From Bryobacterales bacterium (lineage in GTDB: Bacteria > Acidobacteriota > Terriglobia > Bryobacterales > UBA6623): DNA of 33,776 nucleotides. The notes beneath the pieces were generated by a model that was given only the letters and a program-made list of their open reading frames with translations, made no database searches and had not been told where the DNA came from. The stretch is from NCBI GenBank assembly GCA_022824585.1, contig JAJDZN010000122.1:1-33776 (forward strand), written 5' to 3'. This document shows positions 15,593 to 24,756 of this stretch, one piece after another. Position 1 is the stretch's first letter; each line of letters starts with the position of its first letter. The translations under genes and the position numbers were made by a program.

Positions 15593-18024
15593 CCAAGCGC
15601 GCCGCAGCCCCGCTGCACAGCCAGCTCCCGTGGATGGGCTTTGCAGACGACGGCGTCGTGATGACCAAACGAGGCGAGTTGCTCTCCGGTGCGCGTCTCA
15701 ACGGAGCGCCCTTCGAGTGCCGCGCGGCTGTCGATCTCGAATATGCGAGCCTGCGCTGGACGCGGGCCCTGAAGAGCTTGGCGCCGGGTTGGCGCATTCG
15801 CTGGCAAGCCTGCAAGCGACGGCTCGACTCCCTGCCACAGAGGATCCCCTCTGACCCGCTGGCAGAACGGGCGCGACGCGTGCGGCGGTCCCACCTTCTG
15901 AACAAGGGGCTGTATTCGATCGAGGCCTATGTGTTCTGGACGTGGGATCCCAAGCTGGCGCCGGCCCCTTCGTCGGGCACCGCCGGCCGCCCTGCTGTCA
16001 CGCTGCTTTCGCGGGCGGCGCTGTGGCTGTCGCCGGAGCGCACGAAGCAGGTGCTGGCCTCGCACGTGGAGGCCGCCAGCGTTCGCTTCGAGAGCGCAGT
16101 AGCGTCGTTTCGCGGCTTGGTGAACGACGTGACCCGCTTGGAACCGCTGCAGGGCGAGGACCTGTTTCGCGCCTTGGCGCTGTCAGCCAACTCCCGTTCT
16201 GCCGCCTCGACCGCGCGGTGCCACTCGCCGCACGGCCTTGACCGGCAACTTGCGCTCAGTGACATCGAGAGCTACCGCGATCATCTTCGGCTGGACGCAG
16301 AGCGCGTGGAAACCTACGCACTGCTAGACCCTCCCGCCGCATCGCGAGCCCATCTCTTCGGCGAGATCCTCGAGTTGGATGCCGAACTCGACCTAGCCTG
16401 CGAATGGCACCGGGAAGACACGGCGAGGTCCCGCCGCCGCATACGCTCCGCCCGCAGGCACTACCACCAGAAGCGTTACAGCATGCTGGCGCACGCCTCG
16501 GCGGGAGACGCGCCTCCCCAGGCGCAGGGAGCCCTGGAGGACCGGGCCGCCGAAGCCGAGGCCACCCAACTCGGCGAGGCGTTGCGCGAGCTCGAGGTCG
16601 AGGGCATGCCGTTCGGCGAGCACAGCCTCAGCATCGCCCTGCGGAGCCGCGAGCAAGCTCAGATCGAAGCGATGCGTCCAGAACTGCTGCGCATCGCGTC
16701 GGCTGCCGACGCCCGGTTCCACCGCGAGACCTACAACGGCCTCAACGCGTGGTTCGCAATGGCTCCCGGCAACCACGGTCGGCAGTTTCGCCACAACTAC
16801 CTCAGCGCCGTTGTCGCGGCCGACCTGGCACCGCTGTGGGCGGTGTCGGAAGGCGAGCCTCGCGACCAGCACCTTGGCGACGAGCATCTGGCGATCTTTG
16901 AGACCAGCCGCCGCACGCCGTTCTACTACGCGGCTCACGCCGGCGACATTGCCCACACGCTCGTCGTCGGAGCCACCGGCTCGGGCAAGAGCTTCCTGCT
17001 CAACTTCCTGCTGGCCCAGGGGCGCAAGTACGACCCCCGAGTGTGCATCTTGGACCTCGGCGGATCCTACCGCCAACTGACCGAGTTGGTGGGCGGCGCC
17101 TACCTGCACCTGCAGCTTGACTCCGAAGGGATGCCCTGCAAGCTCAACCCCTTCCGCGCTCTCGAGCCGACTGCCGAGAACCTGCAGTTCCTTGTCTCGT
17201 TCGTGCGCATGCTACTGGATATCGAGGGTGCGCAGTGCGACGCCGCCGAGCGCGCCGAGTTGCGCGCGCAAATCGAAGCGCTGTACGAGCTTGAACCCGC
17301 GGCGCGCACGCTGTCGTCCTTGCACGGGCTGCTGCCCGCCAATTTGCGCGGGCCGCTGGGCGCGTGGATCCAGGGCGGGGCGTGGGGTTCGATCTTCGAC
17401 AACAGCGAGGACTCGCTCACACTTGCGGACTGGCAGGCCATCGACATGGCGGGAGCGGCGGGCAAGCCGGAGCTGGCCCGGGCCTTGCTGTACTACTTGC
17501 TGCACCGCTTGGGGGCAGTCATCACCGCGCCCGAGGAGCTCGGGCGCTGGAAGCTTCTGGTGGTGGACGAGGCCTGGCGGTTTCTCGCCGACCCACAGAT
17601 CGGCGCCTACCTGGGCGAGGGGCTCAAGACATGGCGCAAGTCCAACGCCGGGGTGGTATTGGCCACCCAGTCGCCCGGCGACGCCACCGGAAATGCCAGC
17701 CTTTGCCGCACGGTAGCCGAGAGCTGCCTGACCAAGATCTTTCTGGCGAATCCGGAACTCGATCCCAACGGCTACGCCGAAGCGTTCGGACTGCGGCCCG
17801 CCGAGGCGGAAGCCATCCGGGAGCTGGTACCCAAGCGCCAGTTGCTGCTGCACCGGCCCGGCTTCGCGCAAGTGCTCGAGCTCAGCGTCGACCGTCACAG
17901 CTACTGGCTGTATACGACCAACCCGGTCGAGGCCGCCCGCCGCCGGGAGGCCATTCGCGCTCTTGGGTTCGAGCGCGGCCTCGACTCTCTCACGGAGGAC
18001 ACACAACAATGCAATACCGACTGA
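15589..18024 (+). CDS. trbE: Type IV secretion ATPase, VirB4/TrbE family
   Basis: An 811-residue ATPase that powers pilus assembly and substrate transfer at the inner membrane. The N-terminal domain (about 1-430) shows the VirB4 pattern, including a FHRETYNGLNAWFAMAPGN region. The RecA-like domain has Walker A GATGSGKS (461-468) and Walker B KLLVVDEAWRFL (about 655-666), followed by GVVLATQSPGDATGN, the usual conserved motif. Length fits the family (about 780-850). ATG 15589 overlaps the trbD stop. The end overlaps the next gene by 16 bases. It is intact and in strong context. Confidence 0.93.
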   Translation: MTKRAAAPLHSQLPWMGFADDGVVMTKRGELLSGARLNGAPFECRAAVDLEYASLRWTRALKSLAPGWRIRWQACKRRLDSLPQRIPSDPLAERARRVRRSHLLNKGLYSIEAYVFWTWDPKLAPAPSSGTAGRPAVTLLSRAALWLSPERTKQVLASHVEAASVRFESAVASFRGLVNDVTRLEPLQGEDLFRALALSANSRSAASTARCHSPHGLDRQLALSDIESYRDHLRLDAERVETYALLDPPAASRAHLFGEILELDAELDLACEWHREDTARSRRRIRSARRHYHQKRYSMLAHASAGDAPPQAQGALEDRAAEAEATQLGEALRELEVEGMPFGEHSLSIALRSREQAQIEAMRPELLRIASAADARFHRETYNGLNAWFAMAPGNHGRQFRHNYLSAVVAADLAPLWAVSEGEPRDQHLGDEHLAIFETSRRTPFYYAAHAGDIAHTLVVGATGSGKSFLLNFLLAQGRKYDPRVCILDLGGSYRQLTELVGGAYLHLQLDSEGMPCKLNPFRALEPTAENLQFLVSFVRMLLDIEGAQCDAAERAELRAQIEALYELEPAARTLSSLHGLLPANLRGPLGAWIQGGAWGSIFDNSEDSLTLADWQAIDMAGAAGKPELARALLYYLLHRLGAVITAPEELGRWKLLVVDEAWRFLADPQIGAYLGEGLKTWRKSNAGVVLATQSPGDATGNASLCRTVAESCLTKIFLANPELDPNGYAEAFGLRPAEAEAIRELVPKRQLLLHRPGFAQVLELSVDRHSYWLYTTNPVEAARRREAIRALGFERGLDSLTEDTQQCNTD

Positions 18025-18815
18025 TCCAATTCCTGCTCTGCGCGGCGCTTGCGACCACCGCAGTCGCCCCGAACCGAGGCCTCGCGCGCGAGGTCACGGC
18101 CGGACCGGACGAGGTGATCGAGGCCCGGGCGCGGATCCGCTTCGCGACGGTTATCGTGCTAGACCCCGCCGAGCGCATCCTCGACTGGGTCTGCGGGGAT
18201 GCCGAGTACTGGAGCGTGCAAGGCGCGGCCAACCTCGCCTTCGTCAAGCCGAGCGCCGAAGGCATCCAGACAAACGTCACGCTGGTGACCGACAAGGGCA
18301 ACGTCTACACGCTGCGCTTCCGCGAGCTCGGCGACGCCGAAGCAGAGCCGGACCTGAAGCTGTTCGTGCGGCCGAAGGAGTCTCCCGCGGAGGGCGCGGC
18401 GGCATTGGAGCCGTTGCGTTTCGAGCCGCGGGGTGCCGCGGCTGAGTTCGAGCGCCAAGCCCGACAGGCTCGCGAGCAGTCGCAACAGGCGCAAGAACAG
18501 GCTTGGCGCGATGCGGAGGAGCGGGTCGAGGCGTACCGCGCGGCATACCCGCGCAGCCTGCGCTTCGACTACGAGTTGGACCGGGACGCGCAAGAGGCGC
18601 CTTTCCGGGTGGCCGCGATGTGGCTCGACGACCGCTTCACGTATATCCGGGCGGATCCCGAGGAGGCTCCGGCTCTGTACGAATCGCGCGACGGAAAGCC
18701 GTCGATGGTGCCTTACCACTTTTCGGACGGCCTGTATGTCACGCGTCGGCCGCTAGCCGACGGCTGGCTGCAAATCGGCAAGCGCAAGGCGCGCTTCCGT
18801 CGGGTAAAGCGCTGA
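18009..18815 (+). CDS. trbG: Type IV secretion outer core protein, VirB9/TrbG family
   Basis: A 268-residue protein with an N-terminal signal peptide (about 1-27). The VirB9/CagX pattern is clear: an N-terminal beta domain (RIRFATVIVLDPAERILDWV...ANLAFVKPSAEGIQTNVTLVTDKGNVYTLRF), a Gln-rich helical linker (about 145-170, QAREQSQQAQEQAWRDAEER) and a C-terminal domain (FRVAAMWLDDRFTYIRADP, SDGLYVTRRPLADGWLQIGKR). It forms the outer-membrane pore with VirB10. ATG 18009 has GGAGG nearby and lies inside the 3' end of the VirB4 gene. Confidence 0.85.
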   Translation: MQYRLIQFLLCAALATTAVAPNRGLAREVTAGPDEVIEARARIRFATVIVLDPAERILDWVCGDAEYWSVQGAANLAFVKPSAEGIQTNVTLVTDKGNVYTLRFRELGDAEAEPDLKLFVRPKESPAEGAAALEPLRFEPRGAAAEFERQARQAREQSQQAQEQAWRDAEERVEAYRAAYPRSLRFDYELDRDAQEAPFRVAAMWLDDRFTYIRADPEEAPALYESRDGKPSMVPYHFSDGLYVTRRPLADGWLQIGKRKARFRRVKR

Positions 18816-18829
18816 AACGGAGCATGGCG

Positions 18830-20026
18830 ATGAAGCGAATTCTGGACAAGATCCCACGCCCGCCGGGCGCTTTGCCCGCCCGCGCGCAGACTTGGGTGCT
18901 GCTGGCGCTGACCGGGGTGCTGGTGTTGGCGTTGCTGCTGTTTCCGGGTGAGCCCGAAGGCCGCCAGTCTCAGGTAGTTGCCGAGGGAGGGGTGCCCGAT
19001 TCTGCGCGGGCCGGTACTCCCGTAGGTGTCCGATCGACCGAGAGTGCGGCCCGTCGCATGCGCGAAGAGGCCGCTCGCGAGGCTGAGAAGCGGATGCGCA
19101 GTGAACTGGGCATGCCTGCCGAGCGAGCCGACGGCCTGCCGCATCCTCCGATCCCGTTGGTGCAGTCGGGCCCGATCAACTCCGACGGCTATGGGAATGC
19201 GCAAGGTCCTACGGCAGAAGAACAGATCAAGCGCGAGGAGCAGTTGCGACGATACCGCTCTCTGAGCACCGCGCCGCTGGTCCTGAGCCATCGCGAAAAA
19301 GGCGCGACCACAGCCGCCGCTGGGGCAAGTCCGGCAAGTGAACCTGCGACGGAAGCGGCCTATGAAAGCTTCCAGGCCGCGCCGGAAATGGAAACCCCGG
19401 TTTCGGCGGAAGCGGATCGTACCGAGATCCTGCGCGAAGGCGAGTTCCTCGAAGCAGTCCTGACCAACCGGCTCAGCGGCGATTTCTCCGGCCCGGTCAA
19501 CGCCATGGTGTCGGCCGACCTCTACAACCGTTCTGGCCAGCGGCTGTTGATACCGCGCGGCACGCGAGCGCTTGGCGAGGCCCTCCAAGTCGAGAACTGG
19601 GGCCAGTCGCGGCTGGCCGTGACATTTCACCGCTTGGTCCTGCCGGACGGGCGGGCGGTCCGTCTGGACCATAGCGCCGCGCTCAACCAGATTGGAGAGA
19701 CCGGCCTGCTGGACTTGGTCGACCGGCACTACCCGTCCGCATTTCTGGCGGCCGGCGCGATCGGCGCGCTGGCAGGCCTCACGAGTGCGGTCAGCCCCGA
19801 GCAGGCTCTGGCGTCTCGGCTCGGTGCGACGCGGCAATCGGCAGGAGCGGGCCTGTCGCAATCGGCGGAGCGAATGCTCGAACGATACCTCAACCGCCTG
19901 CCGAAGCTCACCATCCGCGAAGGCCACCGCGTTCGCATCTACCTCACGGCGGATCTGGCCCTGCGCCCGTATCACGACCCGCCCGTCCCAGGGGTCGGGC
20001 CTGCATTGCAAGGAGAATCACAATGA
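18830..20026 (+). CDS. trbI: Type IV secretion core protein, VirB10/TrbI family
   Basis: A 398-residue protein spanning both membranes. ATG 18830 is chosen because GGAG lies 7 bases upstream; an ATG at 18824 is too close to it. There is a single N-terminal membrane segment (about 20-38), then a proline- and charge-rich periplasmic region, then the VirB10 barrel domain: LREGEFLEAVLTNRLSGDFS, DLYNRSGQRLLIPRGTRALG, HRLVLPDGRAVRLD and the C-terminal LPKLTIREGHRVRIYLTADL. The stop overlaps the next start (ATGA). It links VirB4 and VirD4 energy to the outer pore. Confidence 0.9.
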   Translation: MKRILDKIPRPPGALPARAQTWVLLALTGVLVLALLLFPGEPEGRQSQVVAEGGVPDSARAGTPVGVRSTESAARRMREEAAREAEKRMRSELGMPAERADGLPHPPIPLVQSGPINSDGYGNAQGPTAEEQIKREEQLRRYRSLSTAPLVLSHREKGATTAAAGASPASEPATEAAYESFQAAPEMETPVSAEADRTEILREGEFLEAVLTNRLSGDFSGPVNAMVSADLYNRSGQRLLIPRGTRALGEALQVENWGQSRLAVTFHRLVLPDGRAVRLDHSAALNQIGETGLLDLVDRHYPSAFLAAGAIGALAGLTSAVSPEQALASRLGATRQSAGAGLSQSAERMLERYLNRLPKLTIREGHRVRIYLTADLALRPYHDPPVPGVGPALQGESQ

Positions 20027-20883
20027 CTCGCAAACTCGCTATCCTTTCTGTCCTGCTGGTAGTGCTGGCCGCACCGGCCACCCCGTTTTGGGGCTCGTTC
20101 TTCGCTGGCATCGGCAAAGCTGTCGGCAAGGCGATCGGCATCCCCCAGCTTGGCGGCGGCTTGTCGGGCCTGATGCCGGTGACCGTCAAGGCCGCCAAAC
20201 CGGTGGTCGACGCTGCCAACCAGCGTCTGGGCGAACTGCAGAACATTCGCAGCATGGCGAGCGGCACGCTCGAGCACTTCTCGGGCGTGGTCGGGACACT
20301 GCGCGACCTGGGCGACCTGCGCGCCTTCCAAGCGACCGCCACGCGCTGGCTGCGCAGCTCCACGGCGAATCGCTTCGGCACCTCCGGCGGGTGGGTCGAC
20401 ACCATCAACGGCGACAGCCCGTCCGGCAGCGTGGTGGACGCCTACGGCCGCGCATCCGTGCCGGTGCCGGACTGGAGCGCTGCGATGCCCGCGCTGGACC
20501 CGCAGCTGCAGGCTGCGATTCGTCGCGACCATGCTTCATTGGAAATCTCTGACGCGGCCAGCGTCCGCTCGCTGGCGGTCTTGGGCGAAGCGCGCCGCTT
20601 GGCTGGCGAGCGGCGAGCTGCCCATGCCAACCTCGAGCGCGCCGCGCTCGACCCCAGCCATGGCTCCCAATCCATGCCAGCATTGCTCGGCAAGCTGACG
20701 GTCGGGCAGGTGCGGCAACTCCGCAGCGGGGAGCAGACCAACCAACTCCTCGACGCGATGCTGGAAGCCGAACTCGCGACTTCGAAACGCCAGCGCGACC
20801 AGTTGGCCCGCTCGATGCGGGCCGCCGCCGAATACAGCGAATTGGCCGCGGCCCAGCCCGCCCCGCAGTGGCGCATGCCCTGA
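20023..20883 (+). CDS. Probable VirB5/TrbJ-like periplasmic protein
   Basis: A 286-residue protein with a signal peptide (MTRKLAILSVLLVVLAAPATPFW) and an otherwise helical, Ala- and Arg-rich sequence typical of TrbJ/VirB5-like proteins. In such systems it acts as a minor pilin or tip protein. ATG 20023 overlaps the trbI stop. Assignment rests on position between VirB10 and VirB6, the signal peptide, length and helix content; no diagnostic motif is visible. Short glycine-rich repeats (GIGKAVGKAIGIPQLGGGLS) follow the signal peptide. Confidence 0.6.
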   Translation: MTRKLAILSVLLVVLAAPATPFWGSFFAGIGKAVGKAIGIPQLGGGLSGLMPVTVKAAKPVVDAANQRLGELQNIRSMASGTLEHFSGVVGTLRDLGDLRAFQATATRWLRSSTANRFGTSGGWVDTINGDSPSGSVVDAYGRASVPVPDWSAAMPALDPQLQAAIRRDHASLEISDAASVRSLAVLGEARRLAGERRAAHANLERAALDPSHGSQSMPALLGKLTVGQVRQLRSGEQTNQLLDAMLEAELATSKRQRDQLARSMRAAAEYSELAAAQPAPQWRMP

Positions 20884-20908
20884 TCTCTCGCCGTAGAGGA
20901 GCCTGATC

Positions 20909-21796
20909 GTGCAACTGCTGCCCACGCCGCCGCCCATCCCGCCGACTGACCCGAGCGAATTCCCTTTGCTGTGGGCGTTTGCCTCGATCGACGCAGCGAT
21001 CGCGGACCTTGCTCCGCTGTTTGTCGGCGAGGGACTGCTGCTGTTCCGCGCTCTGGCCGCGTTGTCCATCGCGTGGTTCGGCATTCAGACAGCTCTTTCC
21101 GGCCAGGGCGTGCAGTGGAACCGTCTGCTGCCGCTGGTTCTGGCGATGGCGTTCAGCCTGACGATGCTGCGCTTCGACATCGTCGACGCCCCCGGCCTCG
21201 GGATGCCAATCTCAACGCTGCCGATCCGGGCGGCGGACTTCTACTCGCAGCGTATCGATGGCTTCATCAGCTGGAACTTCGCACGGTCGTTTCACGAGGG
21301 CTGGACGGAGCTGACCTCGTGGAGCTTCTTCGACTTCTTCATGGGGGCCGGGTCGCTGATCTGGACCTTCGTGGTCCTGCTCTTCAACACCGCCTGCACG
21401 GCTTTGCTGATCGCCTCGATCGCCGCCGGCCGGGTCGCGGCCGGCGCGTGCGTGGTGCTGGGGCCGCTGTTCATACCTTGGCTGTTCGTGCCGAGGATGG
21501 ACTTCCTCTTCTGGGGCTGGTTGCGCTCGTACCTGCAGTTCTCGTTCTACACGGCAGTGGGCTGGACCTTCTTGGCACTGAGCACCTTCATGCTCGATGG
21601 CATGTGGCAGGCCGTGCCGCCCGGCCTCAGCGCCAAGGTCACCTGGTTTTTCTATTCGGCAGTGGTGCTGCTGGTGGCTGTGCTGTCGATGTTCAAGGTG
21701 CATGCCCTGACCAATGCCATCTTCCATGGCGGCGGCAGCTTCACCAGCGGTGCCGGCTCTGTGGTTTCTTCGGCCGCGCGCCGAGTAGGACGGTAG
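20909..21796 (+). CDS. trbL: Type IV secretion polytopic membrane protein, VirB6/TrbL family
   Basis: A 295-residue inner-membrane protein with about six hydrophobic segments (about 41-62, 73-88, 146-172, 176-196, 214-230 and 245-268). It has the VirB6-type layout with a central loop carrying Trp and Phe residues. GTG 20909 has GAGGAG 7-8 bases upstream. It lines the channel in the inner membrane. Poor sequence conservation is normal for this family, so the call rests on topology and place in the operon. Confidence 0.75.
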   Translation: MQLLPTPPPIPPTDPSEFPLLWAFASIDAAIADLAPLFVGEGLLLFRALAALSIAWFGIQTALSGQGVQWNRLLPLVLAMAFSLTMLRFDIVDAPGLGMPISTLPIRAADFYSQRIDGFISWNFARSFHEGWTELTSWSFFDFFMGAGSLIWTFVVLLFNTACTALLIASIAAGRVAAGACVVLGPLFIPWLFVPRMDFLFWGWLRSYLQFSFYTAVGWTFLALSTFMLDGMWQAVPPGLSAKVTWFFYSAVVLLVAVLSMFKVHALTNAIFHGGGSFTSGAGSVVSSAARRVGR

Positions 21797-21807
21797 GGGG
21801 GAATACC

Positions 21808-22458
21808 GTGAAGACACATGAAGCTTATGCAGAAATCTGGGCGGAGGTGCTGTCCACGAACCGCTATCTCAAGATCGCGCTGGGGGCGCTGGCGCTGCTG
21901 TGCGTCGGCCTGTTGCTGCTGTGCTGGCGCACCTTTGATCGCTTCGAGAACCTATCCCCGCTGGTGGTGCGCATCGACGAGGTCGGCCGCGCCGAGGCGG
22001 TCCGTTACGAGGCCGCGGCCTACGTGCCCGATGTCGCCAAGCCGGAGGTGAAGTACTTCCTGAGGCGTTTCGTCGTGCTGCATCGCGAGCGCCGGCGGGA
22101 TGCAGTGCTCGACTCGTGGCAGCGCTCGCTGCTGTTCCTGGACGGGCCGCTCGGCAGGCGGCTGATGCAGGAGCAGGAGGACAGTGGCGAGCTGGTGCGG
22201 TTTCTCGGCGGCGAGGGGCCGGAGATCGAGATCGCGATCGACGCAGTGCAAGTGCAGCCAGCCCGGGAAGAGCCTTACCAAGCGCGGGTCGACTTTAGCG
22301 AGACGCTGCGCGACCTGAGCGGTCGAGCGAGCGGCGTGAGGCGCTGGACGTCCGAGTTCGAATTCCGGTTTCTGGAGAAGCCGCCACACGAGCTGCTGGC
22401 GGTCAATCCGCTGGGGCTGTCGATCACGTACTTCCGCAGGGACCGGATCGAGGACTGA
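21808..22458 (+). CDS. trbF: Type IV secretion protein, VirB8/TrbF family
   Basis: A 216-residue bitopic protein from GTG 21808, with a G-rich ribosome site (GGGGGGAA) 5-12 bases upstream. A short cytoplasmic N-terminus (HEAYAEIWAEVLSTNRYLK) precedes one membrane helix (about 22-42). The periplasmic domain has the TrbF pattern: LVVRIDEVGRAEAV, EVKYFLRRFVVLHRERR and the C-terminal NPLGLSITYFRRDRIED (the NPLG.....F motif). It is an assembly factor of the channel. Confidence 0.88.
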   Translation: MKTHEAYAEIWAEVLSTNRYLKIALGALALLCVGLLLLCWRTFDRFENLSPLVVRIDEVGRAEAVRYEAAAYVPDVAKPEVKYFLRRFVVLHRERRRDAVLDSWQRSLLFLDGPLGRRLMQEQEDSGELVRFLGGEGPEIEIAIDAVQVQPAREEPYQARVDFSETLRDLSGRASGVRRWTSEFEFRFLEKPPHELLAVNPLGLSITYFRRDRIED

Positions 22459-22461
22459 GCC

Positions 22462-22770
22462 ATGGCGCGGATCGCCTTCGGGCTGACGCTGGCGATCGGT
22501 GGGGCGGCAGCTTGGCTGGCGCTGGACGAGTTTCGCTACTTGGCTCCTTATCGGGATGAGATGCTGCGCAGCTACGGAGGGGTCATCGCGGCCTACGTTC
22601 TGGCGCTGGCGTTCGACCTCTTCGCCGTGCTGTATCTGGCTTGCCGCCGGCTCGGCTTGGGCGATGCGGGCCGCAAGCTGCGCCGCTTGGACGGGGAAGT
22701 GCGGCAGGGCAAGACATTTGATGCCGAGCTGGCTCGGCGGCTTCGGAAGCAGGAGGAGGGACGAGCATGA
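22462..22770 (+). CDS. Small membrane protein of the conjugation operon
   Basis: A 102-residue protein with two predicted membrane helices (about 5-20 and 38-62) and a basic C-terminal tail (RKLRRLDGEVRQGKTFDAELARRLRKQEE). It is packed 3 bases after trbF and overlaps the next gene by ATGA. No family was recognised. By position it may be an operon-specific accessory of the channel or a tether for the coupling ATPase. Confidence 0.6.
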   Translation: MARIAFGLTLAIGGAAAWLALDEFRYLAPYRDEMLRSYGGVIAAYVLALAFDLFAVLYLACRRLGLGDAGRKLRRLDGEVRQGKTFDAELARRLRKQEEGRA

Positions 22771-23669
22771 GAATGCGATTTGATGCGCGCGAACAAGGGC
22801 GCGAGGCCGCAGCCGTGGACATGCATCGCGAGCGGACCGAGCGCCCGCCAGTCACACCCGACCGAACGCCGAGGGATCCCGTGCCGAGAGAAATCCGCAG
22901 GGAGGTCTTGCGCGGCACAGTCCCCAACGGCCGCAGAAGGCGCGGGCGGGCGATGGCGCAGTGGGGCCGATTTCGGCTGGCTGCCGATAGCGTGGAGGCG
23001 CTGCGCACGACCGGGATCTTTGGCACTGTCGAACTTTCCGACATGACCGACTTATTCGAATCGGTCGGGCGCGCCAAGCGCTCGGTGCAGGAACTGGAGC
23101 GAGACAATCTGCTGCGCGTGGAGCGCTTCCAGCGTGGGCGCCGCAGGATTGAGGCCGTGACGCTGACCAGCCCCGGGCGACGCCTGCTCGAGCGCTGTAT
23201 CGATCCTCGCGAGAAGGGCAACGAAGAGGCCCAAGCGTACCTTTCCGGCTGTGCGCGCTCGGCGCAGGTCTTGCACGACACCGCGGTCTATCGGGCGGCG
23301 CGCTGCGAAATGCGGCGCATCTCTGCGAAGGGTGGTGTGATACGGCGCATTCGCACTGAGCGCCAGCTGCGTCGTATCGCCTTCTGTCGCGTCGATGCGG
23401 CCAAGCGCAAGGGCGAAGAGTGCTGCAAAGCCCGCGCCGCGGCCGCCGCCGAACTCCGACTCAAAGTCACTGGCGGGAAGCTGTCGTTTCCCGATGTGCG
23501 CATCGAATGGGAGCGTCCAGCTGCCCGCGGGAGCGAATCAGACTTTGTGGACATCGAGGTGACGACCGCTGACTACCGAGAGAGGAGCCTGTCCGCCAAG
23601 TCGGCGGCGGGCTACCAGATCTACGCAATGGCGACTGACGGCCGCGTTAGCCGCAAAGGGCATCAGTAG
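22767..23669 (+). CDS. Replication-relaxation-like protein (winged helix plus nuclease-like C-terminus)
   Basis: A 300-residue protein. After a basic, disordered N-terminus comes a winged-helix-like region (about 75-140: LRTTGIFGTVELSDMTDLF, RAKRSVQELERDNLLRVERF, TLTSPGRRLLER). The C-terminal part has LSFPDVRIEW (239-248), VDIEVTTADYRERS (261-274) and SAKSAAGYQIYA (276-287), an arrangement of D243, E264 and K278 that recalls PD-(D/E)XK folds and Replic_Relax (PF13814)-type proteins. The position between channel genes and the coupling ATPase is where DNA-processing genes are often placed. It could recognise or nick the transfer origin in place of a classical relaxase; that is inference. ATG 22767 overlaps the preceding stop, and its TAG overlaps the next GTG by one base. 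Confidence 0.55.
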   Translation: MRMRFDAREQGREAAAVDMHRERTERPPVTPDRTPRDPVPREIRREVLRGTVPNGRRRRGRAMAQWGRFRLAADSVEALRTTGIFGTVELSDMTDLFESVGRAKRSVQELERDNLLRVERFQRGRRRIEAVTLTSPGRRLLERCIDPREKGNEEAQAYLSGCARSAQVLHDTAVYRAARCEMRRISAKGGVIRRIRTERQLRRIAFCRVDAAKRKGEECCKARAAAAAELRLKVTGGKLSFPDVRIEWERPAARGSESDFVDIEVTTADYRERSLSAKSAAGYQIYAMATDGRVSRKGHQ

Positions 23670-24700
23670 TGGCGATGTCCGGGGCGGGGGAAGTGTCAGT
23701 CAGGGCTGCTGGATCCGCAGGGCCGGGTGCGGAGATTGCTGCCGATTTCTTCGAGCGGGCCGAGCGAGTGGAGGCGCTTGGCTACCGCTCGGTCGAGGCG
23801 GAGTTCCTGACCGCTGTCGCGCTGCTGGGCGGCTTCTTTGTGCGGAGGCAGTTCCGGACTTTCTCCGCCAAGGGCAAAGGCGGGGCCGAAATCCGGCTGG
23901 TGCGCCGGGCCGCCGCCAGCGGGCATGTCAAGGCCAACGGTGGCAAGCCACTGTTGTACCGCCTGTGCGGGGCGTCCCTCTTCCAGGCGGTAGGGTGCGA
24001 GGATCCTGGATCTGGGACCGGACGGGCACGGCGCACGGTGAAACAGAGGCTGTTGGCGCTGGACTATTGGATCGCCTGTAGTGGCGAGGGGCAGCTGCTG
24101 CTCTCCGCTGCCGACAAGACGGCCTATTTCGCATCGCTAGGAATTGCCGAGGACTGCTTTCCAGCGGCAGTCCGGACACGCCGGAACGTCCGAAGGTTCT
24201 TCCCGGAGAGTTTTCCGATTCGCGTGGCGGACCAGCGCCATGCTTGGGTCCGATTCACCTACGCACACGCGGGTTCGAGCGAGCGTGGCATCAATCGCCA
24301 CTTAGAAAGCCACGAGCGCCTGGCGATGGCACTGGCAGAGCGCGGCATTGCGTGCGAGTGGGTGGTACTGGCGGACGGCCAGTCGCAGTTCGCGCGCCTG
24401 CGTCACGCTTGGGGGCGCTGGCTGTCCCGCGCGGAGAGGGATTGGTCCGAGGGAGAGTACTTCGAACTGCGGCGGCTGGTTGACAAGCGGCGCTGGAAGG
24501 ACCTCTCGCGGGAGTCTGTCGAGCGCTATGCGTTCCTGAGCACACAGCACGGCGGTGCCGCCGTAGATAGGCGCTATCGGGACTGGGCCTGCAATGGTGC
24601 GCCCGCGCGCAAGCCGGGCGGTGACTTTCCGGAGTCCTGCCGGTACTGCGAAGCACTGATGGAATTCGACTACTCGGCGGCTGATGCCGCCTGTCGCTAG
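23669..24700 (+). CDS. Unrecognised protein of the conjugation operon
   Basis: A 343-residue protein from GTG 23669 (TAGTG overlap). The N-terminal part (about 20-130: FFERAERVEALGYRSVEAEF, LLGGFFVRRQFRTF, RLVRRAAASGHVKA) looks like a winged-helix DNA-binding domain. The middle has a basic block, RARRTVKQRLLALDYWIA. The rest holds no motif I can name; it is rich in Arg, Trp and Tyr, without membrane segments or signal peptide. It probably works with the preceding replication-relaxation-like protein in DNA processing or element control, judged from coupled translation only. Confidence 0.55.
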   Translation: MAMSGAGEVSVRAAGSAGPGAEIAADFFERAERVEALGYRSVEAEFLTAVALLGGFFVRRQFRTFSAKGKGGAEIRLVRRAAASGHVKANGGKPLLYRLCGASLFQAVGCEDPGSGTGRARRTVKQRLLALDYWIACSGEGQLLLSAADKTAYFASLGIAEDCFPAAVRTRRNVRRFFPESFPIRVADQRHAWVRFTYAHAGSSERGINRHLESHERLAMALAERGIACEWVVLADGQSQFARLRHAWGRWLSRAERDWSEGEYFELRRLVDKRRWKDLSRESVERYAFLSTQHGGAAVDRRYRDWACNGAPARKPGGDFPESCRYCEALMEFDYSAADAACR

Positions 24701-24756
24701 GCGATGGCGTTCGCCCTGCAGACTGCTCAGACCGGTCGCTGGAGTGATTCGTAACG

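Noticed and set aside
16393..18009. Antisense frames inside the VirB4 gene
   Set aside because: They are shadows of a clear ATPase gene with Walker motifs on the plus strand.
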